Source: Bacteroidota bacterium (lineage in GTDB: Bacteria > Bacteroidota > Bacteroidia > JACPRZ01). From it: a stretch of DNA of 64,000 bases. How positions within the stretch are numbered: position 1 is the stretch's first letter; each line of letters starts with the position of its first letter. A program made the position numbers and the translations under genes. This document shows positions 8,847 to 18,200 of this stretch, one piece after another. A model generated the notes under the pieces. It worked only from the letters and a program-made list of their open reading frames with translations, made no database searches and had not been told where the DNA came from. Location: NCBI GenBank assembly GCA_016193485.1, contig JACPRZ010000043.1, positions 201,758 to 265,757 of the forward strand, given 5' to 3'.

Positions 8847-10154
8847 ATGAATAAAGACAAACAGATTTTCTCTTATATCCGCAGGGAAAATCACCGCCAG
8901 ATGGAGGGAATTGAACTGATCGCGTCCGAAAATTTTGTCAGTAACCAGGTAATGAAAGCGATGGGAACATGTCTTACGAATAAATATGCGGAGGGATTAC
9001 CGGGTAAAAGGTATTACGGTGGTTGTCAATATATTGATATGGTTGAACAGGCGGCCATCGACAGGGCCAAAGAACTATTCGGGGCGCAGTGGGTAAATGT
9101 ACAGCCGCATTCTGGCGCGCAGGCGAATGCTGCCGTGATGCTTGCATGCCTGAAGCCCGGAGATACCATCCTTGGCTTTAACCTTTCGCATGGCGGACAT
9201 CTGACGCATGGCTCACCGGTCAATTTTTCAGGTAAATTATACAGGGCAACATTCTATGGGGTGGAAAAGGAAACAGGCCGGATTAATTACGACCACCTCA
9301 ATGAAACTACTCAGAAAGAAAAACCTAAACTTATCATTGCCGGTGCATCTGCATATTCCCGTGACTGGGATTATTCACGCATGCGACAGATTGCCGACAG
9401 TATCGGTGCGATCCTGATGGCTGATATTGCGCACCCGGCCGGGTTGATTGCCAAAAAACTACTCAATGATCCGTTTATGCATTGCCACATCATTACTACC
9501 ACAACACATAAAACGCTAAGAGGTCCAAGGGGGGGTATGGTTCTGATGGGTAAGGATTTTCCTAACCCGTGGGGATTGACCACGCCCAAAGGCGAAGTGC
9601 GCATGATGTCTTCCTTGCTTGATTCTGCGGTATTTCCCGGAACACAGGGAGGGCCGCTGGAACATGTTATTGCCGCTAAAGCGGTTTCATTCGGGGAAGC
9701 ATTGCGCGATTCATTCACCCTGTATGCAAGGCAGGTGATTTCAAACGCACAGGTATTGGCAAAAGAATTTGTTGCAAGAGGATATAATCTTATTTCGGGC
9801 GGCACCGATAATCACTGTATGCTGATTGATTTGCGGAATAAAAACCTTAGCGGTAAAGCAGCCGAAGATGCCCTTATTAAAGTGGATATTACCGTGAATA
9901 AAAACATGGTGCCTTTTGACGATAAATCGCCTTTTGTGACCTCCGGTATCCGCCTTGGCGCCTCTGCAATTACTACCAGGGGCTTGAAAGAGGAACAAAT
10001 GCCGGTTATTGCAGATATGATTGATTCAATACTAAAAGAACCTGAAAACAATAAAAACATCCGATCAGTTAAAAAAGAAGTTAATAAGATGATGAAACAA
10101 TACCTGTTGTTCAGTGAAGAATGGGAGGAGACAGTAAATAGCAGTAGGCAGTAG
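8847..10154 (+). CDS. glyA: Serine hydroxymethyltransferase
   Basis: 435 residues, full length for the family. The enzyme interconverts serine plus tetrahydrofolate with glycine plus 5,10-methylene-tetrahydrofolate and is PLP-dependent and cytoplasmic. Diagnostic stretches: [11 protein letters not shown] near residue 22, [15 protein letters not shown] at 45-59, [10 protein letters not shown] at 85-94, and the PLP-lysine motif [14 protein letters not shown] with Lys222. The ATG at 8847 follows the exosortase cluster by 42 bases. The last codons (NSSRQ, then stop) are made of an AGCAGT-like tandem that continues into the composite intergenic repeat, so the repeat has overrun the gene end. A G7 run encodes part of RGPRGG. 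Confidence 0.97.
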   Translation: MNKDKQIFSYIRRENHRQMEGIELIASENFVSNQVMKAMGTCLTNKYAEGLPGKRYYGGCQYIDMVEQAAIDRAKELFGAQWVNVQPHSGAQANAAVMLACLKPGDTILGFNLSHGGHLTHGSPVNFSGKLYRATFYGVEKETGRINYDHLNETTQKEKPKLIIAGASAYSRDWDYSRMRQIADSIGAILMADIAHPAGLIAKKLLNDPFMHCHIITTTTHKTLRGPRGGMVLMGKDFPNPWGLTTPKGEVRMMSSLLDSAVFPGTQGGPLEHVIAAKAVSFGEALRDSFTLYARQVISNAQVLAKEFVARGYNLISGGTDNHCMLIDLRNKNLSGKAAEDALIKVDITVNKNMVPFDDKSPFVTSGIRLGASAITTRGLKEEQMPVIADMIDSILKEPENNKNIRSVKKEVNKMMKQYLLFSEEWEETVNSSRQ

Positions 10155-10247
10155 CAGTGGACAAATAACCGGCATTAATAGGCATTGATGGGCATTATTC
10201 GTATATTCGTCTTGACGGTAACCGTCAGGATTCCTATTTCGTAAATT
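10136..10247. repeat. Composite intergenic repeat overlapping the glyA 3' end
   Basis: Modules in order: AGCAGT/GGCAGT tandem (10136-10160), AATAACC, three GGCATT units at 8-10 base spacing, ATTCGTATATTCGT, a TGACGGTAACCGTCA palindrome (10213-10227), and TTTCGTAAATTG. The same modules in the same order recur in reverse after gldG (20361-20586) and, without the AGCAGT part, at 22871-22950. Confidence 0.7.
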
Positions 10248-10958
10248 GTGAAAAAAAACCTGATTATTGGAATAACGGATTGCGAAAAATGGGAAAATTA
10301 TGCCGGTTGGATATCAGGCAATGACAGCAATATAAAACCCATATTGCTTACGTACCGGGAAAAAGCAACCATCCCTCCTGATAAATGTGATGGGTTAGTT
10401 CTTACCGGGGGGAAGGATGTTCATCCGAAATTTTATAACAAACCCGCTTATATCAAAATAAAGAAGCACAATATAAATGTTGATGAAAAACGGGATGAAT
10501 TTGAAAGGAAAATTATTGATTTATTCCTGGAACAGGGAAAACCCATACTTGGTATTTGCAGGGGACTACAGTTACTTAATGTACATTTTGGCGGCATCTT
10601 AATTCCGGATCTGCCTGCCTTCCATAAAGAAGGCCATTCCAAAATTAACGGAAATGACAATTTACATAAAATAAAAATCAGTCATGGAACTTTGCTGTTT
10701 GATATTGCAGGGGTAACATCATCAACCGTAAACAGCGCTCACCACCAGGCGGCTGACGAAATTGCCAAAGAATTCACCCTATCAGCAATTTCAGAAAATG
10801 GTGTGGTTGAAGCGCTGGAATGGAAAAACCCACGGGGAAAATCCTGGCTCCTTGCAGTTCAGTGGCACCCGGAGAGGATGGGAGAAAAAGAAAATCCGTG
10901 CGCAAAAAATATTCGTATCGCATTTCTAAAAGAATGCAGAATTAATTATAACTCCTGA
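10248..10958 (+). CDS. Class I glutamine amidotransferase-like hydrolase (peptidase C26, PuuD-like)
   Basis: 236 residues from a GTG start; an in-frame TAA lies two codons upstream, so no earlier start is possible. The fold is the class I glutamine amidotransferase/gamma-glutamyl hydrolase type: DGLVLTGGKDVHP near residue 48, nucleophile Cys104 in LGICRGLQLL, and the His207-x-Glu209 pair in AVQWHPER, with NSAHHQA at 162-168 typical of gamma-glutamyl-GABA hydrolase-like members. Likely it hydrolyses a gamma-glutamyl bond in the cytoplasm. Substrate cannot be read from sequence. It is followed 14 bases later by fumarylacetoacetase, so the two may share a transcript, though a metabolic link is not obvious. 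Confidence 0.85.
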   Translation: MKKNLIIGITDCEKWENYAGWISGNDSNIKPILLTYREKATIPPDKCDGLVLTGGKDVHPKFYNKPAYIKIKKHNINVDEKRDEFERKIIDLFLEQGKPILGICRGLQLLNVHFGGILIPDLPAFHKEGHSKINGNDNLHKIKISHGTLLFDIAGVTSSTVNSAHHQAADEIAKEFTLSAISENGVVEALEWKNPRGKSWLLAVQWHPERMGEKENPCAKNIRIAFLKECRINYNS

Positions 10959-10972
10959 ACCATTTGTTTTCT

Positions 10973-12223
10973 ATGAAATCATGGCTTGAAATATCTTCAA
11001 AAAGCGATTTTTCCATACACAACCTTCCTTTTGGCATTTTCAGACACAAAAAATCCATTCCACATGCCGGAGTCGCTATTGGCGACTATGTGATTGATTT
11101 GTCTGTTCTTTTCGACCAGGGCAGTTTAAAGAAAGAAGGCATTAAGAAAAATGTTTTTGAAGCGGATGCTCTGAACGATTTTATTTCGCTCGGCAAAGAT
11201 ACAGGCCGCAAAGTAAGAAACCGCCTCATTGATTTATTCGGAAGCGATAATTCCGAATTGAGAGATAACATTGATTTGAAGGAAAAAACGCTTCATAAAT
11301 TGAAGGATGTGACTATGCTGCTACCCGTAAAGCCGGGAAACTATACCGATTTTTATTCCTCTCTGGAGCATGCAACAAATGTCGGCTCCATGTTCCGCGA
11401 TCCGGAAAATCCGCTTCTTCCGAACTGGAAATGGCTGCCGGTAGGGTATCATGGGCGCGCTTCGTCCATTGTCGTCTCTGGAACACCTATACAAAGACCA
11501 AAAGGACAGATAAAATTGTCAGAAAACGAACCACCGGTTTATGCACCTACAATGGCACTGGACTTCGAACTTGAAATGGCTTTCATAACTACAAACGGAA
11601 AACCGCTTGGACAAACAATCTTAATTGAAGAAGCGGAAGAATATATCTGGGGTATGGTGCTGTTCAATGACTGGTCGGCACGGGATATACAGAAGTGGGA
11701 ATACCAGCCGCTGGGACCCTTCCTTGGAAAAAGTTTTGCATCATCGGTTTCTCCATGGGTTGTATTTATGGATGCACTTGAACCATTTCGTGTTGATGGT
11801 CCCGGGCAAAATCCACCCCCCCTTCCTTATCTCCGGTCAGCCGGAATGAATAATTATGATATTAACCTTGAGGTTTACCTGCAACCCAAGGGCGGTAAAG
11901 CAGTAAAAATCTGCGACACAAACTTCAAATATATGTATTGGAATATATGCCAGCAACTTGCGCACCAATCATCTAACGGCTGTAATATTATGGCAGGAGA
12001 TATTTACGCTTCCGGCACAATCAGCGGTCCGACTTCCGACTCATATGGTTCAATGCTTGAATTAACATGGAATGGAACTATGCCGTTTATTTTACCTGAT
12101 GGTTTGGAAAGAAAATTTATTGACGATGGTGATACAGTTATCATTAAGGGGTATGCCGGAAAAAATGGGATAAAGATTAGTTTTGGCGAAGTTGAGACAA
12201 CCGTATTACCGGCTATACTTTAA
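10973..12223 (+). CDS. fahA: Fumarylacetoacetase
   Basis: 416 residues from the ATG at 10973; the TTG at 10964 is a less likely start. The enzyme splits 4-fumarylacetoacetate to fumarate and acetoacetate, the last step of tyrosine and phenylalanine catabolism. The two-domain architecture is intact: a small N-terminal domain (LPFGIFRHK, GVAIGDYVIDL) and the hydrolase domain with FYSSLEHATNVGSMFR, YHGRASSIVVSGT, FELEMAFI and NDWSARDIQKWEYQPLGPF, which hold the metal- and substrate-binding residues. No other tyrosine-catabolic gene is visible nearby. A C7 run at 11816-11822 encodes part of NPPPLPY. Confidence 0.96.
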   Translation: MKSWLEISSKSDFSIHNLPFGIFRHKKSIPHAGVAIGDYVIDLSVLFDQGSLKKEGIKKNVFEADALNDFISLGKDTGRKVRNRLIDLFGSDNSELRDNIDLKEKTLHKLKDVTMLLPVKPGNYTDFYSSLEHATNVGSMFRDPENPLLPNWKWLPVGYHGRASSIVVSGTPIQRPKGQIKLSENEPPVYAPTMALDFELEMAFITTNGKPLGQTILIEEAEEYIWGMVLFNDWSARDIQKWEYQPLGPFLGKSFASSVSPWVVFMDALEPFRVDGPGQNPPPLPYLRSAGMNNYDINLEVYLQPKGGKAVKICDTNFKYMYWNICQQLAHQSSNGCNIMAGDIYASGTISGPTSDSYGSMLELTWNGTMPFILPDGLERKFIDDGDTVIIKGYAGKNGIKISFGEVETTVLPAIL

Positions 12224-12241
12224 TACGATACATTTTGCGAC

Positions 12242-12254
12242 ACACAATTTGTGT
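12242..12254. repeat. Short palindrome ACACAATTTGTGT
   Basis: A perfect 6-bp inverted repeat around one central base, between fahA and the SDR gene. It is too short for a convincing terminator and lacks a T-tract. It could be an operator half-site pair. I assign no function. Confidence 0.35.
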
Positions 12255-12286
12255 AACACATTTTGTATAATTTTATTCTGCACTTC

Positions 12287-13003
12287 ATGTACAGTCATTA
12301 CTTCATCACCGGTACCAGCCGCGGCATTGGCAAAGCAATTGCAGAATTATTATTGAAGGATAAATATAATAAGGTTACCGGGTTTTCCCGAAATAATTCT
12401 ATTGAACATTCCAATTACAGACACATCTTCATTGATCTATCTGATGTAAACGCGGTTAAAAAAATAGTATTCCCGGATTTAAAGAATGGTGCCGGTAAAA
12501 AAATTGTTTTGATTAATAATTCCGCTGTCCTTGGTCCGGTCGGTCGGCTTGGCAGGCAAACTGATGAGAACATCATAACTAACCTGACGGTAAACCTTAC
12601 CGCCCCCCTCATGCTTTCTAATAAGTTTATTCAAAAATACAGGGATAACCCCGGCAGGAATAAAATCATCGTTAACATTAGTTCAGGTGCCGGTCGCCAG
12701 CCCATTGACGCATGGAGCATGTATTGTATATCAAAAGCGGGAATGGATATGATGAGCCGCGTTATTGAGGAAGAACAAAAGCACGGTTTTAAATATCCCT
12801 TCCGTATATATTCAATCGCACCCGGAATTGTTGAAACCGACATGCAGGAAGAAATCAGAAAAATTAATCCGGCCGAATTCAGCCGCGTGCATGAATTTAT
12901 TGAATGGAAGAAAAAAGGACTGCTGAAAAGTCCCGCAGAATCAGCAAGGGAGATTATTGCTCTTATCAATTCCCGGAAAAAGGATATTTTGGTGCAACTG
13001 TAA
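12287..13003 (+). CDS. Short-chain dehydrogenase/reductase (SDR)
   Basis: 238 residues from the ATG at 12287 (MYSHYFITGTSRGIGKA). It is a classical SDR: cofactor motif TGTSRGIG at residues 9-16, LINNSA at 75-80, catalytic Ser near 132-133 (NISSGAG) and the YxxxK pair Tyr146/Lys150 (MYCISK). Length and the PIDAWSMYCISKAG stretch resemble the sepiapterin/benzil reductase branch, NADPH-dependent cytoplasmic reductases, but the substrate is unknown. An alternative TTG start at 12263 would only add a leader inside the intergenic region. The next gene starts 19 bases downstream. Confidence 0.88.
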   Translation: MYSHYFITGTSRGIGKAIAELLLKDKYNKVTGFSRNNSIEHSNYRHIFIDLSDVNAVKKIVFPDLKNGAGKKIVLINNSAVLGPVGRLGRQTDENIITNLTVNLTAPLMLSNKFIQKYRDNPGRNKIIVNISSGAGRQPIDAWSMYCISKAGMDMMSRVIEEEQKHGFKYPFRIYSIAPGIVETDMQEEIRKINPAEFSRVHEFIEWKKKGLLKSPAESAREIIALINSRKKDILVQL

Positions 13004-13021
13004 CAACACCACTGAAGCATC

Positions 13022-15277
13022 ATGGTACAAAATAATCATGAGAATTTCAACTTTATTCTGATTATTTCCGGCAATTTCTTCAGGATTTCGAAAACACATT
13101 ATTTTTTATTTTTTTTACTATTTTTCCATATTTATGGAGTTTATGTTTATGGACAGGATCCCGGATGGCAGGAACGTATTGAATTCCTGAAAAAAAAATA
13201 CCCCTTGGCCGGTAATGACAGTAACCGCGCAAATATTAATAATGATTTGGGTGCATTGTTGATTGAGACAGGTTCTTATGATACCGCACTGGTTTACCTG
13301 CGTAAAGCGCTGACTCTTGCGCAAAACTGCGGGTATAACAGCAGAATCGGTATTTATTACACCAACATTGGGAATGCTTTTTATTATAAGGGCGATTACG
13401 ATACTGCCCTTTATTACCATGTAAGAGGACTCAATCAGAAAATAAAATCCGGTAACAAAAAGGATCTTGGCATAAGTTATCAGAACATAGGGCTTATTTA
13501 TGAATTCTGGGGACAGTACGGAAGAGCACTTGAGTACTACATCAAGTCACTGGAAAATGCAGAAGCAATCAATGATTCACATGGGGTGGCAATGGGAATG
13601 ATGAACATCGGATTAATTTATGAATCGCTTGAGAATTACCCGCGTGCCATGGAATATCTTAACCGGGGCGACACTATTTTCAGGTTGATCGGCAACGACC
13701 GAGGTGTAGGTTTGTGCCTGATGAACAAGGGAAACCTGTTAAAGAAACTTGAAGAATATGACAAGGCATTAACGTGCTTTGAAGAGGCCTTCCCCCTTTT
13801 TGAGAAAAGCGGGGACAGGTATGCAGTTCTTCATTGTTTTAATAATGCAGGTGAAATTTATAAGTACACGGGCAGGTATGAAAAGGCGATTGAATATTAC
13901 AGTAAAGCATTAGAAGGTTTAACGGATTTAGGTGAGAAATTCGGCTCTTCAGCATGTTATCACAACATTGGCGAGACATACGGTTTAATGGGAAACTATT
14001 CACGGGCGCATGAATTTTTTGAAAAGTCCCTTTCCATAACCAAAGAGATAAATTTTAAAGATCTTGAAAAGGAAACATATAAAATCAGGGCCGAAATCTA
14101 TGCCCGCCAAAAGAATTTCAGAAGGGCATTGGATTGTTATCAAACCTATTCTGCGATAAAAGATAGTATGTTGAATGAACAAACATCGCGGCAGATCACA
14201 GAAATGCAAACCAAATACGAAACTGAAAAAAAAGAAAAGGAAATAAAGTTGCAAAAAGCCGAAATTGAGAAAAAAGAGGCCGTTATCCGCCAGCAGAATA
14301 TTCAAAGGATAGCGCTGGGAGTTGGTATTCTGCTCATGATAGTATTGGCAATGATCATTTACCTGGCATACCGGGGTAAACAAAAGGCAAATGTCATCAT
14401 TACTGCTCAAAAGAAGGAGGTGGAATTCCAAAAGAAACTGATAGAAGAAAAAAACCTGAATATAACGGAAAGCATAGAATATGCCGGATATATTCAGAAA
14501 GCGGTTTTACCGGCAGATGAGGAGTTCAGCCGGTTATTTCCTGAATCATTTATTCTGTTCCGGCCGAGGGATATTGTAAGCGGAGATTTTTATTACCTCA
14601 CCCCCCTTCCCCCCTCTCCTGAAAGAGAGGGGGGTGTTCTACTCTGTATTGCCGACTGCACCGGACATGGCGTACCTGGTGCCTTTATGAGCATGCTTTG
14701 CACGGCACTCCTCAATGAAGCGGTGAACGACAAGGGAATTACGGAACCTGATAAAATATTTGAGGATGTCAGATCCGGGATCATAGCCGCATTAAAACAG
14801 AAAGGCAGAAGGGGAGAAGCAAAAGACGGCATGGATGCGGTTTTAATCAGTTTACAGTTTGCAATGGGCAATGGGCAAGATAACTCCCATACTAGTATTG
14901 ATACGGTACCGGATGCTCAATGCAGGTTGGCATGTGCTAACAATCCTGTTTACATTGTGGGAAATGGAAAACTGCGGGAAATCAAACCCGACCGCTTTCC
15001 TGTTGGGGTTTACGAAGGGGAGATTAGCCCGTTCACGCTGCAAAAAACAACACTCAATCCTGGTGATATGCTGTACGCCATCACCGATGGCTTTGAAGAC
15101 CAGTTGGGCGGTGAAAAGGGAAAAAAATTCAAGTCGGGCAGGTTAAGGGAATTACTTGCAGCAACTGCTGCAAAACCGGTTGATGAACAAAAACAAATTC
15201 TTGAAACAACACTGTTGGAATGGAAAGGAAGCGGGGAACAAACAGACGATGTGACAATTGTAGGAATACGTATATAA
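13022..15277 (+). CDS. TPR-containing SpoIIE/PP2C-type serine phosphatase, membrane-anchored
   Basis: 751 residues. An N-terminal hydrophobic segment (FLFFLLFFHIYGVYVYGQ, about residues 28-45) exports a TPR array of about eight repeats (residues about 65-370). A charged coiled coil (EKKEKEIKLQKAEIEKKEA), one membrane helix (near 425-445) and a cytoplasmic SpoIIE/PP2C domain follow. Metal-binding and catalytic motifs are present: RDIVSGDFYYL, ADCTGHGVPGAFMS, KDGMDAVLI, ITDGFEDQ and QTDDVTIV. The plan suggests a sensor that reads a periplasmic signal and dephosphorylates a cytoplasmic partner, typically an anti-sigma-factor antagonist; no such partner is visible here. A GC-rich palindrome (14599-14636) is inserted in frame, adding TPLPPSPEREGG just before the ADCTGHG motif. 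Confidence 0.9.
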   Translation: MVQNNHENFNFILIISGNFFRISKTHYFLFFLLFFHIYGVYVYGQDPGWQERIEFLKKKYPLAGNDSNRANINNDLGALLIETGSYDTALVYLRKALTLAQNCGYNSRIGIYYTNIGNAFYYKGDYDTALYYHVRGLNQKIKSGNKKDLGISYQNIGLIYEFWGQYGRALEYYIKSLENAEAINDSHGVAMGMMNIGLIYESLENYPRAMEYLNRGDTIFRLIGNDRGVGLCLMNKGNLLKKLEEYDKALTCFEEAFPLFEKSGDRYAVLHCFNNAGEIYKYTGRYEKAIEYYSKALEGLTDLGEKFGSSACYHNIGETYGLMGNYSRAHEFFEKSLSITKEINFKDLEKETYKIRAEIYARQKNFRRALDCYQTYSAIKDSMLNEQTSRQITEMQTKYETEKKEKEIKLQKAEIEKKEAVIRQQNIQRIALGVGILLMIVLAMIIYLAYRGKQKANVIITAQKKEVEFQKKLIEEKNLNITESIEYAGYIQKAVLPADEEFSRLFPESFILFRPRDIVSGDFYYLTPLPPSPEREGGVLLCIADCTGHGVPGAFMSMLCTALLNEAVNDKGITEPDKIFEDVRSGIIAALKQKGRRGEAKDGMDAVLISLQFAMGNGQDNSHTSIDTVPDAQCRLACANNPVYIVGNGKLREIKPDRFPVGVYEGEISPFTLQKTTLNPGDMLYAITDGFEDQLGGEKGKKFKSGRLRELLAATAAKPVDEQKQILETTLLEWKGSGEQTDDVTIVGIRI
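14599..14636. repeat. GC-rich palindrome inserted in frame in the phosphatase gene
   Basis: Stem arms CCCCCCTCTC (14609-14618) and GAGAGGGGGG (14625-14634) around the loop CTGAAA, with CACCCCCC also able to pair with GGGGGGTG. It encodes TPLPPSPEREGG, a sequence foreign to the PP2C fold, in the loop before the catalytic strand. Confidence 0.8.
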
Positions 15278-15296
15278 AGTAACCCCTGAAACAAAT

Positions 15297-18200
15297 TCAC
15301 TTCCTCACCACCACATTTATTCCTGACTCACCTCCTGCAGAAAATATTTGTAGCCGGTAAATCCCTTCGGGGAGGTCGCCAATGTAAAGTTGGTTAAACC
15401 CAGTCAGGGTTCGTTTCACTTCCTGTCCTATGACATTCAGCAGGAGGATTTCTTCAATGTCTGATCCGGTTCCTATCAATTGAATAATCAGATAATCTTT
15501 TGCCGGATTCGGGTAGATAAGTATTGCGGATTGCGTCCCGATAGTTATCGGGATGAAAATTGCGGATTGGAAAACCAGGAAATCCACAAAAACGCTGTCG
15601 CTTTCGCTGCAACCATTCCCATCTGTGACCGTGACATAATACCAATTAGAAGTCAAATTGCTGATGATGCTGGTACTACCACCATTGCTCCATGCATAGG
15701 TTAACGTTCCGGTTCCCCCGCTTGCATACACGCTTGCAGATCCATCCTGACAAGTCGAATCCGCGCAACTTGCTTTTGTAGATGTAATAGAATCCACCTG
15801 CAGGAGAGAAGGTTCACTGATTATTGTAATTCCCGAAAAACTGCACCCATTTGAGTCCGTAAGTGTTATTGTATATGTTCCTGGGCATAAGCCGGTGCAT
15901 GAAGCAGCCATACATGGCGGAATCCCTGACCAGATATATGTATAAGGAGGGGTTCCACCGCCTGCGCTTGCCTGTACAGTCCCGTCACATAGTCCGAAGC
16001 ATGAAACATTAGTTGCTGACGGATTTGCAATTACCGAAAAAAGTGGTTCAGTAACCGTAAATGAATCGATAGCAGCACAGGCAGTTGAATCGGTGATTGT
16101 TATTGAGTAAGTTCCAGCGACAAGATTTGTAATATCTTCTGTGTTGTCCCCGTTGTTCCAAAAATAGGTTAATCCGCCAACACCCCCCCCTGTTGAAATA
16201 AGGATGAACCCTGTGCTGTCTCCGTTACAGGCAACATCGCCTATGGTATCAGGGGTTATTGTAATTGCAGGCGGCTCGGTAATTGTTGCAGCAAAATAGA
16301 TCGTATCATAACAAAGAGTATCGGTTATAGTTACCGAATATGTACCGGAATCCAACAAGTAAATGTCTTCGGAAACCGCCCCTGTATTCCATAAAAATTT
16401 ATTGCTGCCGCTTCCTCCTGTTACCGTTACATCAATAGCGCCATCCGACATGCCATTGCAACTCACATCAAATACCGTTGACACTTCATTAAGCATGGCA
16501 GATTCGGTGACGAAAACCGGGGTTGAAACAGCAGTGCAACCAGCACTGTCGGTTATCGTAACGGAATAAGCATCTGCCGAAAGCCCGCTTACATCTTCCA
16601 CCGAATCAAGATTACTCCATGAGAAGGAGAAATTTCCAATACCCCCCCCTGGAGTGATAAGAATAAACCCGGTGTTGTCGCCATTACAAATAACATTCTC
16701 AACAGAATCAATTAAAACGGATATGACAAAAGGTTCGGTAATTGTTGTCGAATCCGCAAGGGTACAGCCGTTTCCATCGGTAATAGTAACCGAATAAACG
16801 GCAGCATTACGGTTTTCAACATCTTCGGTAGGACAACCGCAACTCCACAAATAAGTATAACCTGGTGTCCCACCGTTAACGGTGATATAAGCAGCACCAT
16901 CGGTTCCACCGTTGCAGGTAACATTTTTAACTGAATCAAATGTCAGCGATAAAAGAGACGGTTCTCCAATAGTATCGGATAGAGCAACGGTATCAGCGCA
17001 AACTGTATCCGTGATGGTTACGAAAAAAATTCCTGCCGGTAACCCTGTCACATCTTCGGTTGTTGAACTATCCGGCCATAAAAAAGTCAGGTAGGGACTC
17101 CCGCCTGTTAAAATCAGGTCAACAGTACCATTGCTGTCACCAAAGCACAATGCATCAGTTATGGCAAAGACCGCGTTGAGTGTATCAGGTTCATTAACGC
17201 TGATGGTACTGATTATGGTATCGGTGCAGAGAGTGTCCGTAACGGTTACACTATAATTACCCATGGCAAGTCCTGAAATATATCCGGTACTGTCTCCGGT
17301 TGACCAGAGAATACCAAATACCCCGCTTCCGTCCGATACTGAAATATTTATTGCACCGTCACTGCCGCCATTGCAGGTGACACCGGTAACCGAATCGGAA
17401 ATTGAGAACAATGAAGGTTGTGCGATGAAAACCGTATCGTAGACAAAACATCCCACGCTGTCGGTAATTCCGTATATGTAATACCCGGCAGTCAGACCGC
17501 TTACTGTTTGAGTGGAATCTCCGGTAACCCATTGATAAGAAAACGGAGGGACTCCCAATACCGGGTAAACCGCGGCAATGCCGTTGCTGTCCCCGAAACA
17601 TGTTACATTGGTCTGCGAGGTTGAATCATCAAATCCTCCGCAATCAAAATATTTTGCGAAGAATAAATCAGTATTACCCAATGAGGTAAGATTAGTAACC
17701 CCCCCCATAGGGTCGAAATCAACACTATTCTGAAAGTTACCGGTAAGATAAATGTAACCCGCGCTGTCTAAAGAAACCAGATTTCCCCTTTCGCTGCCTG
17801 CAGAACCCATGCTTTTTGCCCATTGCAGGTTCCCATCCGTATCATACCGTGCCAAAAATATGTCGCTGAGCCCGGAATATGATAAGGTTAAACTGCCAGG
17901 TCCGGGATCAAAATCAGCAGTGCCGTTAAAATATCCTGAAAGAAATATATCACCGGCAGGAGTTACAGCAATTGACCGTCCTACGTCCGTACTTGCTGAA
18001 CCGATTCCTTTAGCCCAGAGATAATTTCCGTCAGGATCGTATTTGGCGAAAAAAATGTCGTTGCCACCCATGGTCAGTATGGTTGCAGATCCTGACCCCG
18101 GGTCGAAGTCGGCAGTTGAAAGGAAATTACCGGTCAGGTAAACATTTTGCAGGGTATCAACTGCGATTGAATATGATTGGTCAGGACCCGTTGAACCGAT

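Noticed and set aside
10155..10247. Riboswitch (glycine or folate type) after glyA or before the amidotransferase gene
   Set aside because: The stretch is explained by the composite repeat; no conserved aptamer core recognised.
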